This document shows, in pieces, positions 56,436 through 64,000 of a stretch of DNA of 64,000 bases. Both the position numbers and the translations under genes were made by a program. The notes beneath the pieces were generated by a model that saw only the letters and a program-made list of their open reading frames with translations, did no database searches and was not told where the DNA came from. Each line of letters starts with the position of its first letter. Position 1 is the stretch's first letter. Source of the DNA: Pseudonocardia ammonioxydans (GTDB taxonomy: Bacteria > Actinomycetota > Actinomycetes > Mycobacteriales > Pseudonocardiaceae); contig NZ_FOUY01000030.1 of the NCBI RefSeq assembly GCF_900115005.1, forward strand, positions 1 through 64,000, in the 5' to 3' direction.

Positions 56436-57481
56436 CCCGGCTGCTGACGCTCGACGTCGGCAAGACCGGCTGCCGCGCGGCGCTGGTGGAGCACGGTGTG
56501 CGGGTCGCGACCGGCGCGTGGGCCGGGGCGGCCGGGGTGGCCGACCGCGACGGGGTCGCCCGCGCCCTCACCGCCGTCGCCGGTGCCACCGGCGGCTGGC
56601 CCGCACCGGACGCCGTCGGTGCGGGACTGGCCGGGCTGGCGTCCGCCCCGCAGCGGGCCTCCGCGCTGGCCGACGGCCTGCGCGCCCGGTTCGGCCCGGC
56701 CGTGCGGGTGCTGCTGACCAGCGACATGACGACCTGGCACGCGGGCGCGCTGGGCGGTGCGCCCGGTGTGGTGCTGGCCGCGGGCACCGGGACGGTGGCG
56801 CTGGGGATCGACGACGGCGGTCGGTGCGCCCGGGTGGACGGCTGGGGCCACCTGCTCGGCGACGACGGCGGCGGCTACGCCATCGGCCGGGCCGGCCTGG
56901 CTGCGGCGCTGCGGTCGCACGACGGGCGGCCCGGCGGATCCGCGGCGCTGCTCGCGCTGCTGCGCGAACGCTACGGCGATCCGGAGGGGCTGCCCGGCCG
57001 CGTCCACGGCTCGGACAACCCGCCCCGGGAGATCGCGGCCTTCGCCCCCGACGTCCTGGCGGCCGCCGACGACGGCAACCCGGTCGCCACGACGATCGTC
57101 GCCCGGGCCGCCACGGCCCTCGCCGACGCCGCAGCCGCAGCGCGGGACCGGCTCGCGGGGGACCGGACCGGCGGATCGGAGGAGGCGCGGGTCGGCGGGG
57201 CGCCCACCCGGAGCCCGAGCGGCGCTGCACCCTCCGGCGGACCGCGCCGGGACCGGCACCGCGGCACCCCCGGCGCCGGTACCTGCGCGGTCGCGTGCGG
57301 TGGCGGCCTCCTCGCCGCCGGTGGGGCCCTGACCGGGCACCTCGACACGGCGCTCGCCGCCCGTTCGCTGTCCCGTACCCGCCCGCTCGGTGACGCCCTC
57401 GACGGTGCCCGTCTGATCCTGGAGGACCCGACCGTGCCGCACCACGCCCTGCTCGTGCAGACGACCGGAGACGCCCGGTGA
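56432..57481 (+). CDS. N-acetylglucosamine kinase-type BadF/BcrAD ATPase
   Basis: A 349-residue sugar kinase of the ASKHA superfamily: LLTLDVGKTGCRAALVE (phosphate 1), VLAAGTGTVALGIDDGG, GWGHLLGDDGGGYAIGRAGL (phosphate 2 region), VACGGGLLAAGG. It should phosphorylate GlcNAc, or MurNAc or GlcN, for entry into the pathway. A Pro/Arg/Gly-rich insert (about residues 240-285) is not part of the fold. GTG 56432 and the end at 57481 both overlap neighbours (GTGA), showing tight coupling with GntR and murQ. Confidence 0.85.
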   Translation: MTRLLTLDVGKTGCRAALVEHGVRVATGAWAGAAGVADRDGVARALTAVAGATGGWPAPDAVGAGLAGLASAPQRASALADGLRARFGPAVRVLLTSDMTTWHAGALGGAPGVVLAAGTGTVALGIDDGGRCARVDGWGHLLGDDGGGYAIGRAGLAAALRSHDGRPGGSAALLALLRERYGDPEGLPGRVHGSDNPPREIAAFAPDVLAAADDGNPVATTIVARAATALADAAAAARDRLAGDRTGGSEEARVGGAPTRSPSGAAPSGGPRRDRHRGTPGAGTCAVACGGGLLAAGGALTGHLDTALAARSLSRTRPLGDALDGARLILEDPTVPHHALLVQTTGDAR

Positions 57482-58455
57482 CCGGGGAGCTGCCGACCGG
57501 GGACCTGCCGGCCGCGGACCCGCCGGCCGAGGATCTGCCGGCCGAGAACCTGGGCGCGCTCGCCACCGAGCGCTCCCGTCCCGATCTCACCGACCTGGAC
57601 CAGTGGTCCACCCGCCGGCTCGTCGAGCTGATCACCGGGGAGGACGTCGCGGTGGCCGGTGCGGTGCACGCCGAGGCGGACCGGATCGCCGCGGTCGCCG
57701 AGCTCGCCGTCGGATGCCTGGACCGCGGCGGCCGGATGATCTACGGCGGCGCCGGGACCGCCGGCCGGCTCGCAGTCCTCGACGCCACCGAGCTCGCCCC
57801 CACCTACGGCGTCGGCGCCGACCGGGTCGTCGCGCTGCTGGCGGGTGGCCCCGCGGCGATGACCGCGGCGGTCGAGGGCGCCGAGGACGACACCGCCGCC
57901 GCGGCGGCCGACCTGGCCGCGCTGGACCCCGGCCCGGACGACCTGGTGATCGCGGTGAGCGCGTCCGGCCGCACCCCGTACGCCTGCGCGCTGCTCGTCG
58001 CCGCCCGCGCGGCCGGGGCCGCGACGGCCTCGGTCGCGAACAACCCGGGCAGCCGGCTCGCCGCGCTCGCCGACGTCGCGATCATCCTCGACACCGGCCC
58101 GGAGATCGTCGCCGGCTCGACCCGGATGAAGGCCGGGACCAGCCAGAAGATGCTGCTCACCGCGCTGTCGACGGCCGTGATGGTGCGGCTGGGCAAGGTG
58201 CACCGCAACCTGATGGTCGACGTGGCCGCCACCAACGTGAAGCTGCGGGTGCGGGCCGAGCGGATCGTCGGCGAGGCCACCGGGGCGGAGCCGGACGCGG
58301 TCCGGTCCGCCCTCGACGACGCCGGCGGACACGCCAAGACCGCGATCGTCGCCCTGCTCGCGGGTGTCGACGCCCGGCGCGCGGCCGCGGCGCTGAGCGC
58401 TGCCGGGGGCCGGGTCGCCCGCGCGCTCACGGTCGCCGCCGGGAGCACCCGGTGA
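57478..58455 (+). CDS. murQ: N-acetylmuramic acid 6-phosphate etherase
   Basis: A 325-residue SIS-fold lyase that cleaves the D-lactyl ether of MurNAc-6-P to give GlcNAc-6-P. RMIYGGAGTAGRLAVLDATELAPTYG, VIAVSASGRTPYACALL, the active-site Glu in GPEIVAGSTRMKAGTSQKM, and KVHRNLMVDVAATNVKLR are family signatures. An N-terminal extension of about 25 residues (LPTGDLPAADPPAEDLPAEN) is repetitive. GTG 57478 overlaps the kinase gene. A 15-bp GntR-like palindrome lies inside the 5' part of the gene (57596-57610). Confidence 0.95.
   Translation: MTGELPTGDLPAADPPAEDLPAENLGALATERSRPDLTDLDQWSTRRLVELITGEDVAVAGAVHAEADRIAAVAELAVGCLDRGGRMIYGGAGTAGRLAVLDATELAPTYGVGADRVVALLAGGPAAMTAAVEGAEDDTAAAAADLAALDPGPDDLVIAVSASGRTPYACALLVAARAAGAATASVANNPGSRLAALADVAIILDTGPEIVAGSTRMKAGTSQKMLLTALSTAVMVRLGKVHRNLMVDVAATNVKLRVRAERIVGEATGAEPDAVRSALDDAGGHAKTAIVALLAGVDARRAAAALSAAGGRVARALTVAAGSTR
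57596..57610. promoter_or_regulatory. Intragenic copy of the GntR-type palindrome
   Basis: TGGACCAGTGGTCCA, a perfect 15-bp palindrome whose 13-bp core is identical to the site at 55647-55659 upstream of the GntR gene. It is coding sequence for murQ, so it may be a roadblock operator or chance. Confidence 0.45.
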
Positions 58456-59642
58456 TCGTCGTCGGGCTGTCCTCGGGCACCTCGGTCGACGGCATCGACG
58501 TCGCCGCGGCCGAGCTGGAGCTCACCGGCGACACCGTCGTTTTCACCCCGCTGGGGCATCTGGAGGTGCCGTTCGCACCGGAGCTGCGCACGGCCGTCCT
58601 GGACGCCCTGCCGCCCGCCCCGACCACGCTCGACGCCGTCGCCCGGATCGACACCGGGCTCGGCCGGGCATTCGCCACGGCCGCGCTGCGCGGCATCGAC
58701 GACCTCGCCGGTGGGCGCGCCGACCTCGTCGCCTCCCACGGCCAGACGCTGTTCCACTGGGTCGAGGGCGACCGGGTGCACGGGACCCTGCAGCTCGGCC
58801 AGCCGGCCTGGATCGCCGAGGCCACCGGCCTGCCCGTGGTGTCGGACCTGCGCGCCCGCGACGTCGCCGCGGGCGGGCACGGCGCGCCGCTCGCCTCCGT
58901 CCTCGACGTGCTGCTGCTCGGCGACCGCGCCGCGCGGGCGGGGGGACCGGTGGCCGCGCTGAACCTGGGCGGGATCGCCAACGTGACCGTGGTCGGCCCG
59001 GCGGGAGCGACCACAGCCTTCGACACCGGCCCGGCCAACGCGCTGCTCGACGCCGCCGTGCGGGCCGCGACCGGCGAGCACCGCGACACCGACGGCCGGC
59101 GCGCCGCCCGCGGCACCGTCGACGAGCACGCGCTGGCCCGGCTGCAGGCCGAGCCGTACTACGGGCTGCGCCCGCCGAAGAGCACCGGCAAGGAGCTGTT
59201 CGACACCGGCTACGTCGACCGGGTGCTGGGCGGGCGCGCGATCGCGCTCGACGACCTGCTCGCCACCCTCGTCGAGCTGACCGCGACCACCGTCGCCGAC
59301 GCGCTGCGCCCGCACGGCGTGCGCGAGGTGCTGGTCTCCGGCGGCGGGGCGCGCAACCCCGCAATGGTCGCCGCGCTGGAGCGCCACCTCGCCCCGGCCC
59401 GGCTCGTCCCGATCTCGGAGACGGGCCTGCCCGGCGACGGGAAGGAGGCCCTGCTGTTCGCCCTGCTCGGGTTCCTGACCTGGCACGGCGTGCCCTCGAC
59501 CGTCCCGTCCTGCACCGGGGCCCGCGCCCCCACGATCGCCGGGCGGATCAGCCCCGGCGCCCACCCGTTGCGCCTGCCCGGGCCGGCGGAGCCACCTGCC
59601 CGGCTGCGGGTCGGCGCGGGAGCCGCCCCACCCGGGACCTGA
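58452..59642 (+). CDS. anmK: Anhydro-N-acetylmuramic acid kinase
   Basis: A 396-residue ASKHA kinase that opens 1,6-anhydro-MurNAc and phosphorylates it to MurNAc-6-P, the substrate of MurQ. VVGLSSGTSVDGIDVAAAEL, LVASHGQTLFHW, LNLGGIANVTVV, FDTGPANALLDA, STGKELFDTGYVDRVL and LVSGGGARNPAMV match the family. GTG 58452 overlaps the murQ end (GTGA). The last about 45 residues are Pro/Ala-rich and not part of the core. It shows that cell-wall fragments, not only free GlcNAc, are used. Confidence 0.95.
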   Translation: MIVVGLSSGTSVDGIDVAAAELELTGDTVVFTPLGHLEVPFAPELRTAVLDALPPAPTTLDAVARIDTGLGRAFATAALRGIDDLAGGRADLVASHGQTLFHWVEGDRVHGTLQLGQPAWIAEATGLPVVSDLRARDVAAGGHGAPLASVLDVLLLGDRAARAGGPVAALNLGGIANVTVVGPAGATTAFDTGPANALLDAAVRAATGEHRDTDGRRAARGTVDEHALARLQAEPYYGLRPPKSTGKELFDTGYVDRVLGGRAIALDDLLATLVELTATTVADALRPHGVREVLVSGGGARNPAMVAALERHLAPARLVPISETGLPGDGKEALLFALLGFLTWHGVPSTVPSCTGARAPTIAGRISPGAHPLRLPGPAEPPARLRVGAGAAPPGT

Positions 59643-59678
59643 GCCGGACCACCTGCCACCACCAGACCGGGAGCCGCG

Positions 59679-61172
59679 ATGCTGCGCACCCTCGACCTGA
59701 TCGTGATCGTCGCCTACCTGGTGCTCTCGCTGGGCATCGGGCTCTGGATGTCCGGGCGGCAACGGTCCAACGACGACTACTTCCTCGGCGGGCGGGAGCT
59801 GCCCTGGTGGGCGATCTCGCTGTCGGTCGTCGCGACCGAGACCTCGGCCCTGACGGTGATCAGCGTGCCGACGGTGGCCTACCTCGGGTCGCTGACCTAC
59901 CTGCAGCTGGCGCTGGGCTACCTGATCGGGCGGATCGTCGTCGCGTTCGTGCTGCTGCCGCGCTACGCCGCCGGGAAGCTCACCACCGCCTACGGCTACC
60001 TCGGGCAGCGGTTCGGCCGCGGCATGCAGGGCACCGCGTCGGTGGCGTTCCTGCTGACCCGGCTGCTCGCCGACGGCGTGCGGATGTTCGCCGCGGCCAT
60101 CCCGGTCAAGGTCATCCTGTCCGGGCTCGGCATCGACGTGTCGTTCTTCTGGATCATCGTGGTGCTGTCGCTGGTGACCGTCGCCTACACCTTCCTGGGC
60201 GGGATCCGGGCGGTGGTCTGGACCGACGTCATGCAGATGGCCCTCTACATGGTGGGCGGGATCGTCGCGCTGGCCGTGATCGGCCCGCAGCTGCCCGCCG
60301 GCTTCTGGGACGACGCGGTCGCCCAGGGCAAGACCCAGCTGCTCGACTTCGCCTCGAACCCGGTCTCCGAGCCGTACGCGTTCCTGACCGCGGTCGTCGG
60401 CGGCGCGCTGCTGTCGATGGCCAGCCACGGCGTCGACCAGATCATCGTGCAGCGGCTGCTGTCGTGCCGCACCGTGCGCGACGGGCAGAAGGCGCTGATC
60501 TTCTCCGCCGTGATCGTCGCGGTGCAGTTCGCGCTGTTCCTGGTCGTCGGCCTGTTCCTGTGGGGCTACTACCGCGGCGCGTCGCCGGCCCAGCTCGGCC
60601 TGCAGACCGGGGACGAGATCTTCCCGAGGTTCATCGTCGAGGGCCTGCCCACCGGGGTCTCCGGCCTGCTGCTCGCCGGGATCCTCGCCGCGGCGATGTC
60701 GACCCTGAGCTCGTCGCTGTCGGCGCTGTCGTCGTCGACGGTGATCGACCTGGTGCAGACGCTGTCCCGGCGCGAGCTGACCGCGCGGCAGGGCATCCGG
60801 CTGTCCCGGACGACGACGCTCGGCTGGGGCCTGGTCTTCATCGTGTTCGCGAACCTGTTCACCTCCACCGACGACCCGGTCGTCGAGCTGGGCCTGTCGG
60901 TGGCCGGGATCACCTACGGCGGGCTGCTGGGGGCGTTCGCGCTGGGCATGTTCGTCCCGCGGGCGCGCCAGGGTGATGCGATCGCCGGGTTCGCGGTCGC
61001 CGTCGCGGTGATGGGGTCGCTGTTCCTGTTCGCCCCGGACGCCGTCGGCTTCACCTGGTACACCGCGATCGGCCTGGTCATCACGATGGTCCTGGGGTCT
61101 CTGCTGGCGTTGCGCCACCGCACGGCGGTGCGGCGGGAATCCGCGGACGACGCCGCGCGTTCGGATGCGTGA
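59679..61172 (+). CDS. Sodium:solute symporter (SSS family)
   Basis: A 497-residue transporter with about 13 hydrophobic helices. The N-terminus is typical ([40 protein letters not shown] in parts, [17 protein letters not shown]), and later helices contain [24 protein letters not shown], the sodium-site serine/threonine region. It sits 36 nt after anmK on the same strand, so it probably imports an amino sugar or MurNAc-type product. ATG 59679 has GGGAGCCGCG upstream. Substrate inferred from position. Confidence 0.88.
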   Translation: MLRTLDLIVIVAYLVLSLGIGLWMSGRQRSNDDYFLGGRELPWWAISLSVVATETSALTVISVPTVAYLGSLTYLQLALGYLIGRIVVAFVLLPRYAAGKLTTAYGYLGQRFGRGMQGTASVAFLLTRLLADGVRMFAAAIPVKVILSGLGIDVSFFWIIVVLSLVTVAYTFLGGIRAVVWTDVMQMALYMVGGIVALAVIGPQLPAGFWDDAVAQGKTQLLDFASNPVSEPYAFLTAVVGGALLSMASHGVDQIIVQRLLSCRTVRDGQKALIFSAVIVAVQFALFLVVGLFLWGYYRGASPAQLGLQTGDEIFPRFIVEGLPTGVSGLLLAGILAAAMSTLSSSLSALSSSTVIDLVQTLSRRELTARQGIRLSRTTTLGWGLVFIVFANLFTSTDDPVVELGLSVAGITYGGLLGAFALGMFVPRARQGDAIAGFAVAVAVMGSLFLFAPDAVGFTWYTAIGLVITMVLGSLLALRHRTAVRRESADDAARSDA

Positions 61173-61190
61173 GCGCACCCGACACGCAGG

Positions 61191-61196
61191 TAGGTT
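61191..61196 (+). promoter_or_regulatory. -10 box (leaderless) of mshC
   Basis: TAGGTT, 7 nt before ATG 61204, so mshC probably has its own promoter separate from the symporter gene. Confidence 0.5.
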
Positions 61197-61203
61197 TGAC
61201 CGT

Positions 61204-62442
61204 ATGGACACCTGGGCCCCGACCGACGTCCCGGCACTGGAGGGCAGCGGACCACCGCTGCGGCTGCACGACACCGCCACCGGTCGGGTCCGACCGACCG
61301 CCCCGGGCCCGGTCGCGACGATGTACGTCTGCGGCATCACCCCCTACGACGCGACGCACCTGGGCCACGCGGCGACCTACCTGACGTTCGACCTGGTCAA
61401 CCGGCTGTGGCGCGACCTCGGGCACGAGGTGCACTACGTCCAGAACGTCACCGACATCGACGAGCCGCTGCTCGAGCGTGCCGAACGCGACCAGGACGAC
61501 TGGGTCGTGCTCGGCCTGCGCGAGACCGCGCTGTTCCGGGAGGACATGGAGGCGCTGCGGGTGCTGCCGCCGCGCCAGTTCGTCGGCGCGGTGGAGTCGA
61601 TCCCGGAGATCGCCGAGCTGGTCGAGAAGCTCGTCGCCTCCGGGGCGGCGTACCGGCTCGACGACCCCGAGTACCCGGACGTCTACCACGACGTCGAGGC
61701 GACCGGGCGGTTCGGCTACGAGTCGAACTACGACCTGGACACGATGCTGCGGTTCTCCGCGGAACGCGGCGGTGACCCGGACCGGCCCGGCAAGCGCAAC
61801 CCGCTCGACCCGCTGCTGTGGCGGATGGCCCGCCCCGGCGAGCCGTCCTGGGACTCCGGCCTCGGCCGGGGCCGCCCCGGCTGGCACGTCGAGTGCGCCG
61901 CGATCGGGCTGAACCGGCTCGGCCCGCAGATCGACCTCAACGGCGGCGGCTCGGACCTGATCTTCCCGCACCACGAGTGCGGGGCGCTGCACGCCGAGTC
62001 GCTGACCGGCGAGCACCCGTTCGCGCGGCACTACGTGCACACCGGGATGATCGGGCTGGACGGCGAGAAGATGTCGAAGTCCAAGGGGAACCTGGTCTTC
62101 GTGTCCAAGCTGCGCAACTCCGAGGTGGACCCGAACGTCATCCGGGTCGCGCTGCTCGACGGGCACTACCGCGTCGACCGCTCCTGGACCGACGACGTGC
62201 ACGCGCGCGGCGAGCAGCGGGTGGCCCGCTGGCGCGAGGCCGTGGAGCTCGAGGCGGGCCCGGACGCGTCCGAGCTGGTGACCAAGCTGCGCACGCACCT
62301 GGCCGACGACCTCGACACCCCCGGGGCGCTCGCGGCCGTCGACGCCTGGGCCGAGGAGGCGCTGACCCGCCGCGGCACCGACACCGGTGCGCCGCAGCTG
62401 GCCCGCACCGCCCTGGACGCCCTGCTCGGCGTGCGTCTCTGA
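61204..62442 (+). CDS. mshC: Cysteine--1-D-myo-inosityl 2-amino-2-deoxy-alpha-D-glucopyranoside ligase
   Basis: A 412-residue mycothiol biosynthesis ligase, homologous to cysteinyl-tRNA synthetase. [24 protein letters not shown] (read in parts) holds the zinc Cys and HIGH-like motif; [14 protein letters not shown] and [12 protein letters not shown] hold other zinc and Cys-binding residues; [13 protein letters not shown] is the KMSKS loop. It joins cysteine to GlcN-Ins using ATP. It lacks the tRNA anticodon-binding domain, as expected for MshC. Monocistronic by its own -10 box and following hairpin. Confidence 0.95.
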   Translation: MDTWAPTDVPALEGSGPPLRLHDTATGRVRPTAPGPVATMYVCGITPYDATHLGHAATYLTFDLVNRLWRDLGHEVHYVQNVTDIDEPLLERAERDQDDWVVLGLRETALFREDMEALRVLPPRQFVGAVESIPEIAELVEKLVASGAAYRLDDPEYPDVYHDVEATGRFGYESNYDLDTMLRFSAERGGDPDRPGKRNPLDPLLWRMARPGEPSWDSGLGRGRPGWHVECAAIGLNRLGPQIDLNGGGSDLIFPHHECGALHAESLTGEHPFARHYVHTGMIGLDGEKMSKSKGNLVFVSKLRNSEVDPNVIRVALLDGHYRVDRSWTDDVHARGEQRVARWREAVELEAGPDASELVTKLRTHLADDLDTPGALAAVDAWAEEALTRRGTDTGAPQLARTALDALLGVRL

Positions 62443-62445
62443 CGT

Positions 62446-62466
62446 CCCGGCCCGTCCGGGGCCGGG
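62446..62466 (+). terminator. Hairpin terminator after mshC
   Basis: CCCGGCCC (62446-62453) pairs with GGGCCGGG (62459-62466) across a short loop, a few bases after the mshC stop. Confidence 0.55.
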
Positions 62467-62497
62467 GACCGTCGGCGGGGCGTGGTCGAATGGCGGC

Positions 62498-62863
62498 ATG
62501 GCCCGCAACGTGCTCGGCGGCGAGCTGGCGACCTGCTCGACCGACCCGCTGACCGGTTTCTACCGCAACGGATGCTGCGACACCGGCGGTGACGACGCCG
62601 GTGTGCACACGGTCTGTGCCCGGGTGACCGCGGAGTTCCTGGACTTCTCCCGCGAGCAGGGCAACGACCTGTCCACCCCGCGCCCGGAGTTCGGCTTCGC
62701 CGGACTCGCTCCCGGCGACCGCTGGTGCCTGTGCGCGAGCCGCTGGGCCGAGGCGCTGCGCGAGGGCGCCGCGCCGCAGGTGGTCCTCGAGGCCACCCAC
62801 GCCCGCACGCTGGAGTGGGTCGACCTCGACGACCTGCGCGCGCACGCCGTCAGCCCCGGCTGA
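62498..62863 (+). CDS. DUF2237 family protein
   Basis: A 121-residue small protein of the DUF2237 family: ARNVLGGELATCSTDPLTGFYRNGCC, HTVCARVTAEFLDFSREQGNDLSTPRPEFGF (in parts), GDRWCLCASRWAEAL. The conserved Cys residues and the compact size match homologues in many bacteria. No function is established to my knowledge. ATG 62498. Its 3' end overlaps the convergent MFS gene by 14 bp. Confidence 0.9.
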   Translation: MARNVLGGELATCSTDPLTGFYRNGCCDTGGDDAGVHTVCARVTAEFLDFSREQGNDLSTPRPEFGFAGLAPGDRWCLCASRWAEALREGAAPQVVLEATHARTLEWVDLDDLRAHAVSPG

Positions 62864-63998
62864 CCCCCGGGTCCCGGTCGAGCGCCAGCACCGCGGGCAC
62901 CCCGGCCACCAGCAGGCCCGCGGGCACGAGGAACCCGGCCAGCGGGTCGGCGTGGTAGACCGGTGTCAGCGCCACCGGGGAGGCGGCGGTCCCCGCGAAA
63001 CGCACGGCCTGCACCACCGAGATCGCACCCGCGCTGTTCGGCAGGCCGGAGCCCAGCACCAGGGCGTTCACTCCGACCAGGATCAGCTGGCTGCACACCC
63101 CGCCCAGCGCCCAGCAGGCGACGACCGCGCCCAGCAGCGGCACGAACCCCATCAGCGCGACGAGCACGCCGCCGCCGACCGCGCCGGCCAGCACGCACCG
63201 GCGCGGTCCGAGCCGGTCCACCGCGCCGCCGATCAGCCGGGCGGTGAGGATCCCGGCGACCCCGAGCGCGGTGAGCACCAGCCCGCGTGGGCCCGCGCCG
63301 AGCCCGAAGTCCTCCTCGAGCCGGAGCGCGAGCAGGAAGTTCAGCCCGGCCAGGCAGCCCCAGCCCAGTCCGGCGACGAGACCGAGCCGCAGCACCGGTC
63401 GGGACCACGCCGACCGCAGCCGCGGCCGCGGGCCGCCGCGCGGCGCCGGTGCCGCGCCGCCCGGGATCCCGACCGCGGCGAGCAGCAGCGCCACCGCGGC
63501 CGCCCCGCCGAACGACAGCCGCCAGTCCACCTCGGCGGCCAGCCCGCCGAACAGCGGCGCCGAGGTCTGCCCGGCGGCCTGCAGCGAGCCGAACCAGCCC
63601 AGCGCCCGGCCGAGGCGGTCCGGCTCGACCGCCGCGGCGAGCGCGGCCAGCAGCAGGGGAGTGGTGAACGCGTTCGCCAGGCCCTGCAGGGCGCGCCCGG
63701 CCAGGAACACCGTCCAGGACGCCGCCAGCACGCAGGCCAGCGACGCGACGACGTAGAGCGCGTACCCGGCGACGACGGTGCGGGCCCGGCCCCACCGCTC
63801 GCCGAGCGTGCCGGACACCAGCATCGCGCCCGCGAACGGCAGCAGGTACGCCGTGATCGACACCGAGGCGGTCGCGGTGGGCACGCCGAAGTCGGCCCCC
63901 AGCTCGGGCAGCATCGCCGCGGTCAGCCCGCCGCCGAACGGCCCGAGGAAGGCGCCGGCGAACAGCGCGCCCCGCCGGAGCGCCGGAAGGGCCCCCAC
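62850..63998 (-). CDS. MFS transporter (possibly incomplete at window edge)
   Basis: At least 382 residues with about 12 hydrophobic helices. The conserved loop after helix 2 reads GTLGERWGRARTVVAGY and the second half has LTARLIGGAVDRLGPRRCVLAGA. It belongs to the major facilitator superfamily, probably a drug or metabolite exporter. GTG 63998 is the last start visible, 2 bases from the window end, so the true start may lie outside. Substrate unknown. Confidence 0.85.
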   Translation of the reverse strand: MGALPALRRGALFAGAFLGPFGGGLTAAMLPELGADFGVPTATASVSITAYLLPFAGAMLVSGTLGERWGRARTVVAGYALYVVASLACVLAASWTVFLAGRALQGLANAFTTPLLLAALAAAVEPDRLGRALGWFGSLQAAGQTSAPLFGGLAAEVDWRLSFGGAAAVALLLAAVGIPGGAAPAPRGGPRPRLRSAWSRPVLRLGLVAGLGWGCLAGLNFLLALRLEEDFGLGAGPRGLVLTALGVAGILTARLIGGAVDRLGPRRCVLAGAVGGGVLVALMGFVPLLGAVVACWALGGVCSQLILVGVNALVLGSGLPNSAGAISVVQAVRFAGTAASPVALTPVYHADPLAGFLVPAGLLVAGVPAVLALDRDPGVSRG

Positions 63999-64000
63999 CG

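Noticed and set aside
57804-61340. 1178-residue minus-strand open frame
   Set aside because: Antisense to murQ, anmK and the symporter; composition typical of high-GC shadows.
1-64000. tRNA, rRNA, integrase or attachment sites
   Set aside because: None was recognised by eye on either strand; a covariance-model scan would be needed to exclude small RNAs.

Overview
The window reads as a chromosomal segment of a very high-GC actinobacterium, most likely Pseudonocardia or a close relative in the Pseudonocardiaceae. The reasons are strong G/C bias at third codon positions, frequent GTG starts, a mycothiol ligase gene (mshC, an actinobacterial pathway), ANTAR, DUF3097, DUF2237 and DUF222-HNH families, and many genes whose -10 box (TANNNT) lies only 6-8 nt before the start codon, as in leaderless actinobacterial transcripts. 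The genus is inferred; no rRNA or tRNA gene was seen.

Layout. 1-3.4 kb is sparse: a possible small protein, a NarL-type response regulator with a small partner gene, and a STAS-like protein with an internal 45-bp tandem duplication. 3.45-8.6 kb (minus strand) holds the most unusual locus: a 1395-residue NRPS-like membrane protein (adenylation-like domain without its ATP-binding loop and C-terminal subdomain, two near-identical carrier domains, a membrane/hexapeptide terminal region of the Pls/TIGR02353 type), translationally coupled to a clavaminate-synthase-like Fe(II)/2-oxoglutarate dioxygenase. 9.1-16.2 kb is a run of regulator-enzyme pairs: GAF-ANTAR, SDR/TetR, ArsR/SRPBCC joined by a 30-codon repeat ORF, alpha/beta hydrolase, and FAD oxidase/LysR. 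16.2-20 kb carries conserved actinobacterial genes (DUF3097, NfeD, SPFH).

20-27 kb encodes cell-surface glycan assembly: two family-2 glycosyltransferases, a flippase and three other membrane proteins, the plus-strand genes mostly joined by GTGA overlaps. 27-31 kb has a succinate-semialdehyde dehydrogenase and two acyl-CoA dehydrogenases. 31-34 kb has a flavin/F420-type oxidoreductase and a two-gene polyamine operon whose second gene fuses AdoMet decarboxylase to a spermidine-synthase-like domain. 34-41 kb carries a secreted SGNH hydrolase, a FUSC transporter, an enoyl-CoA hydratase, an L,D-transpeptidase and a BlaI/M56 pair. 41-46 kb has a TetR/MpaB-type oxygenase pair and a MoxR ATPase/VWA pair. 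46-50 kb contains an NmrA-like protein, a PheC-like lipoprotein, an LLM oxidoreductase with a membrane protein, and a MarR regulator. A DUF222-HNH protein with an SOS-like box follows.

53.4-61.2 kb is a complete-looking amino-sugar and peptidoglycan-recycling locus (nagA, SIS, GntR, GlcNAc kinase, murQ, anmK, sodium symporter): anhydro-MurNAc can be phosphorylated, cleaved to GlcNAc-6-P, deacetylated and probably deaminated to fructose-6-P. The window ends with mshC, a DUF2237 protein and an MFS transporter at the right edge. Several convergent gene pairs are separated by long, often perfect GC-rich palindromes that probably act as two-way terminators.
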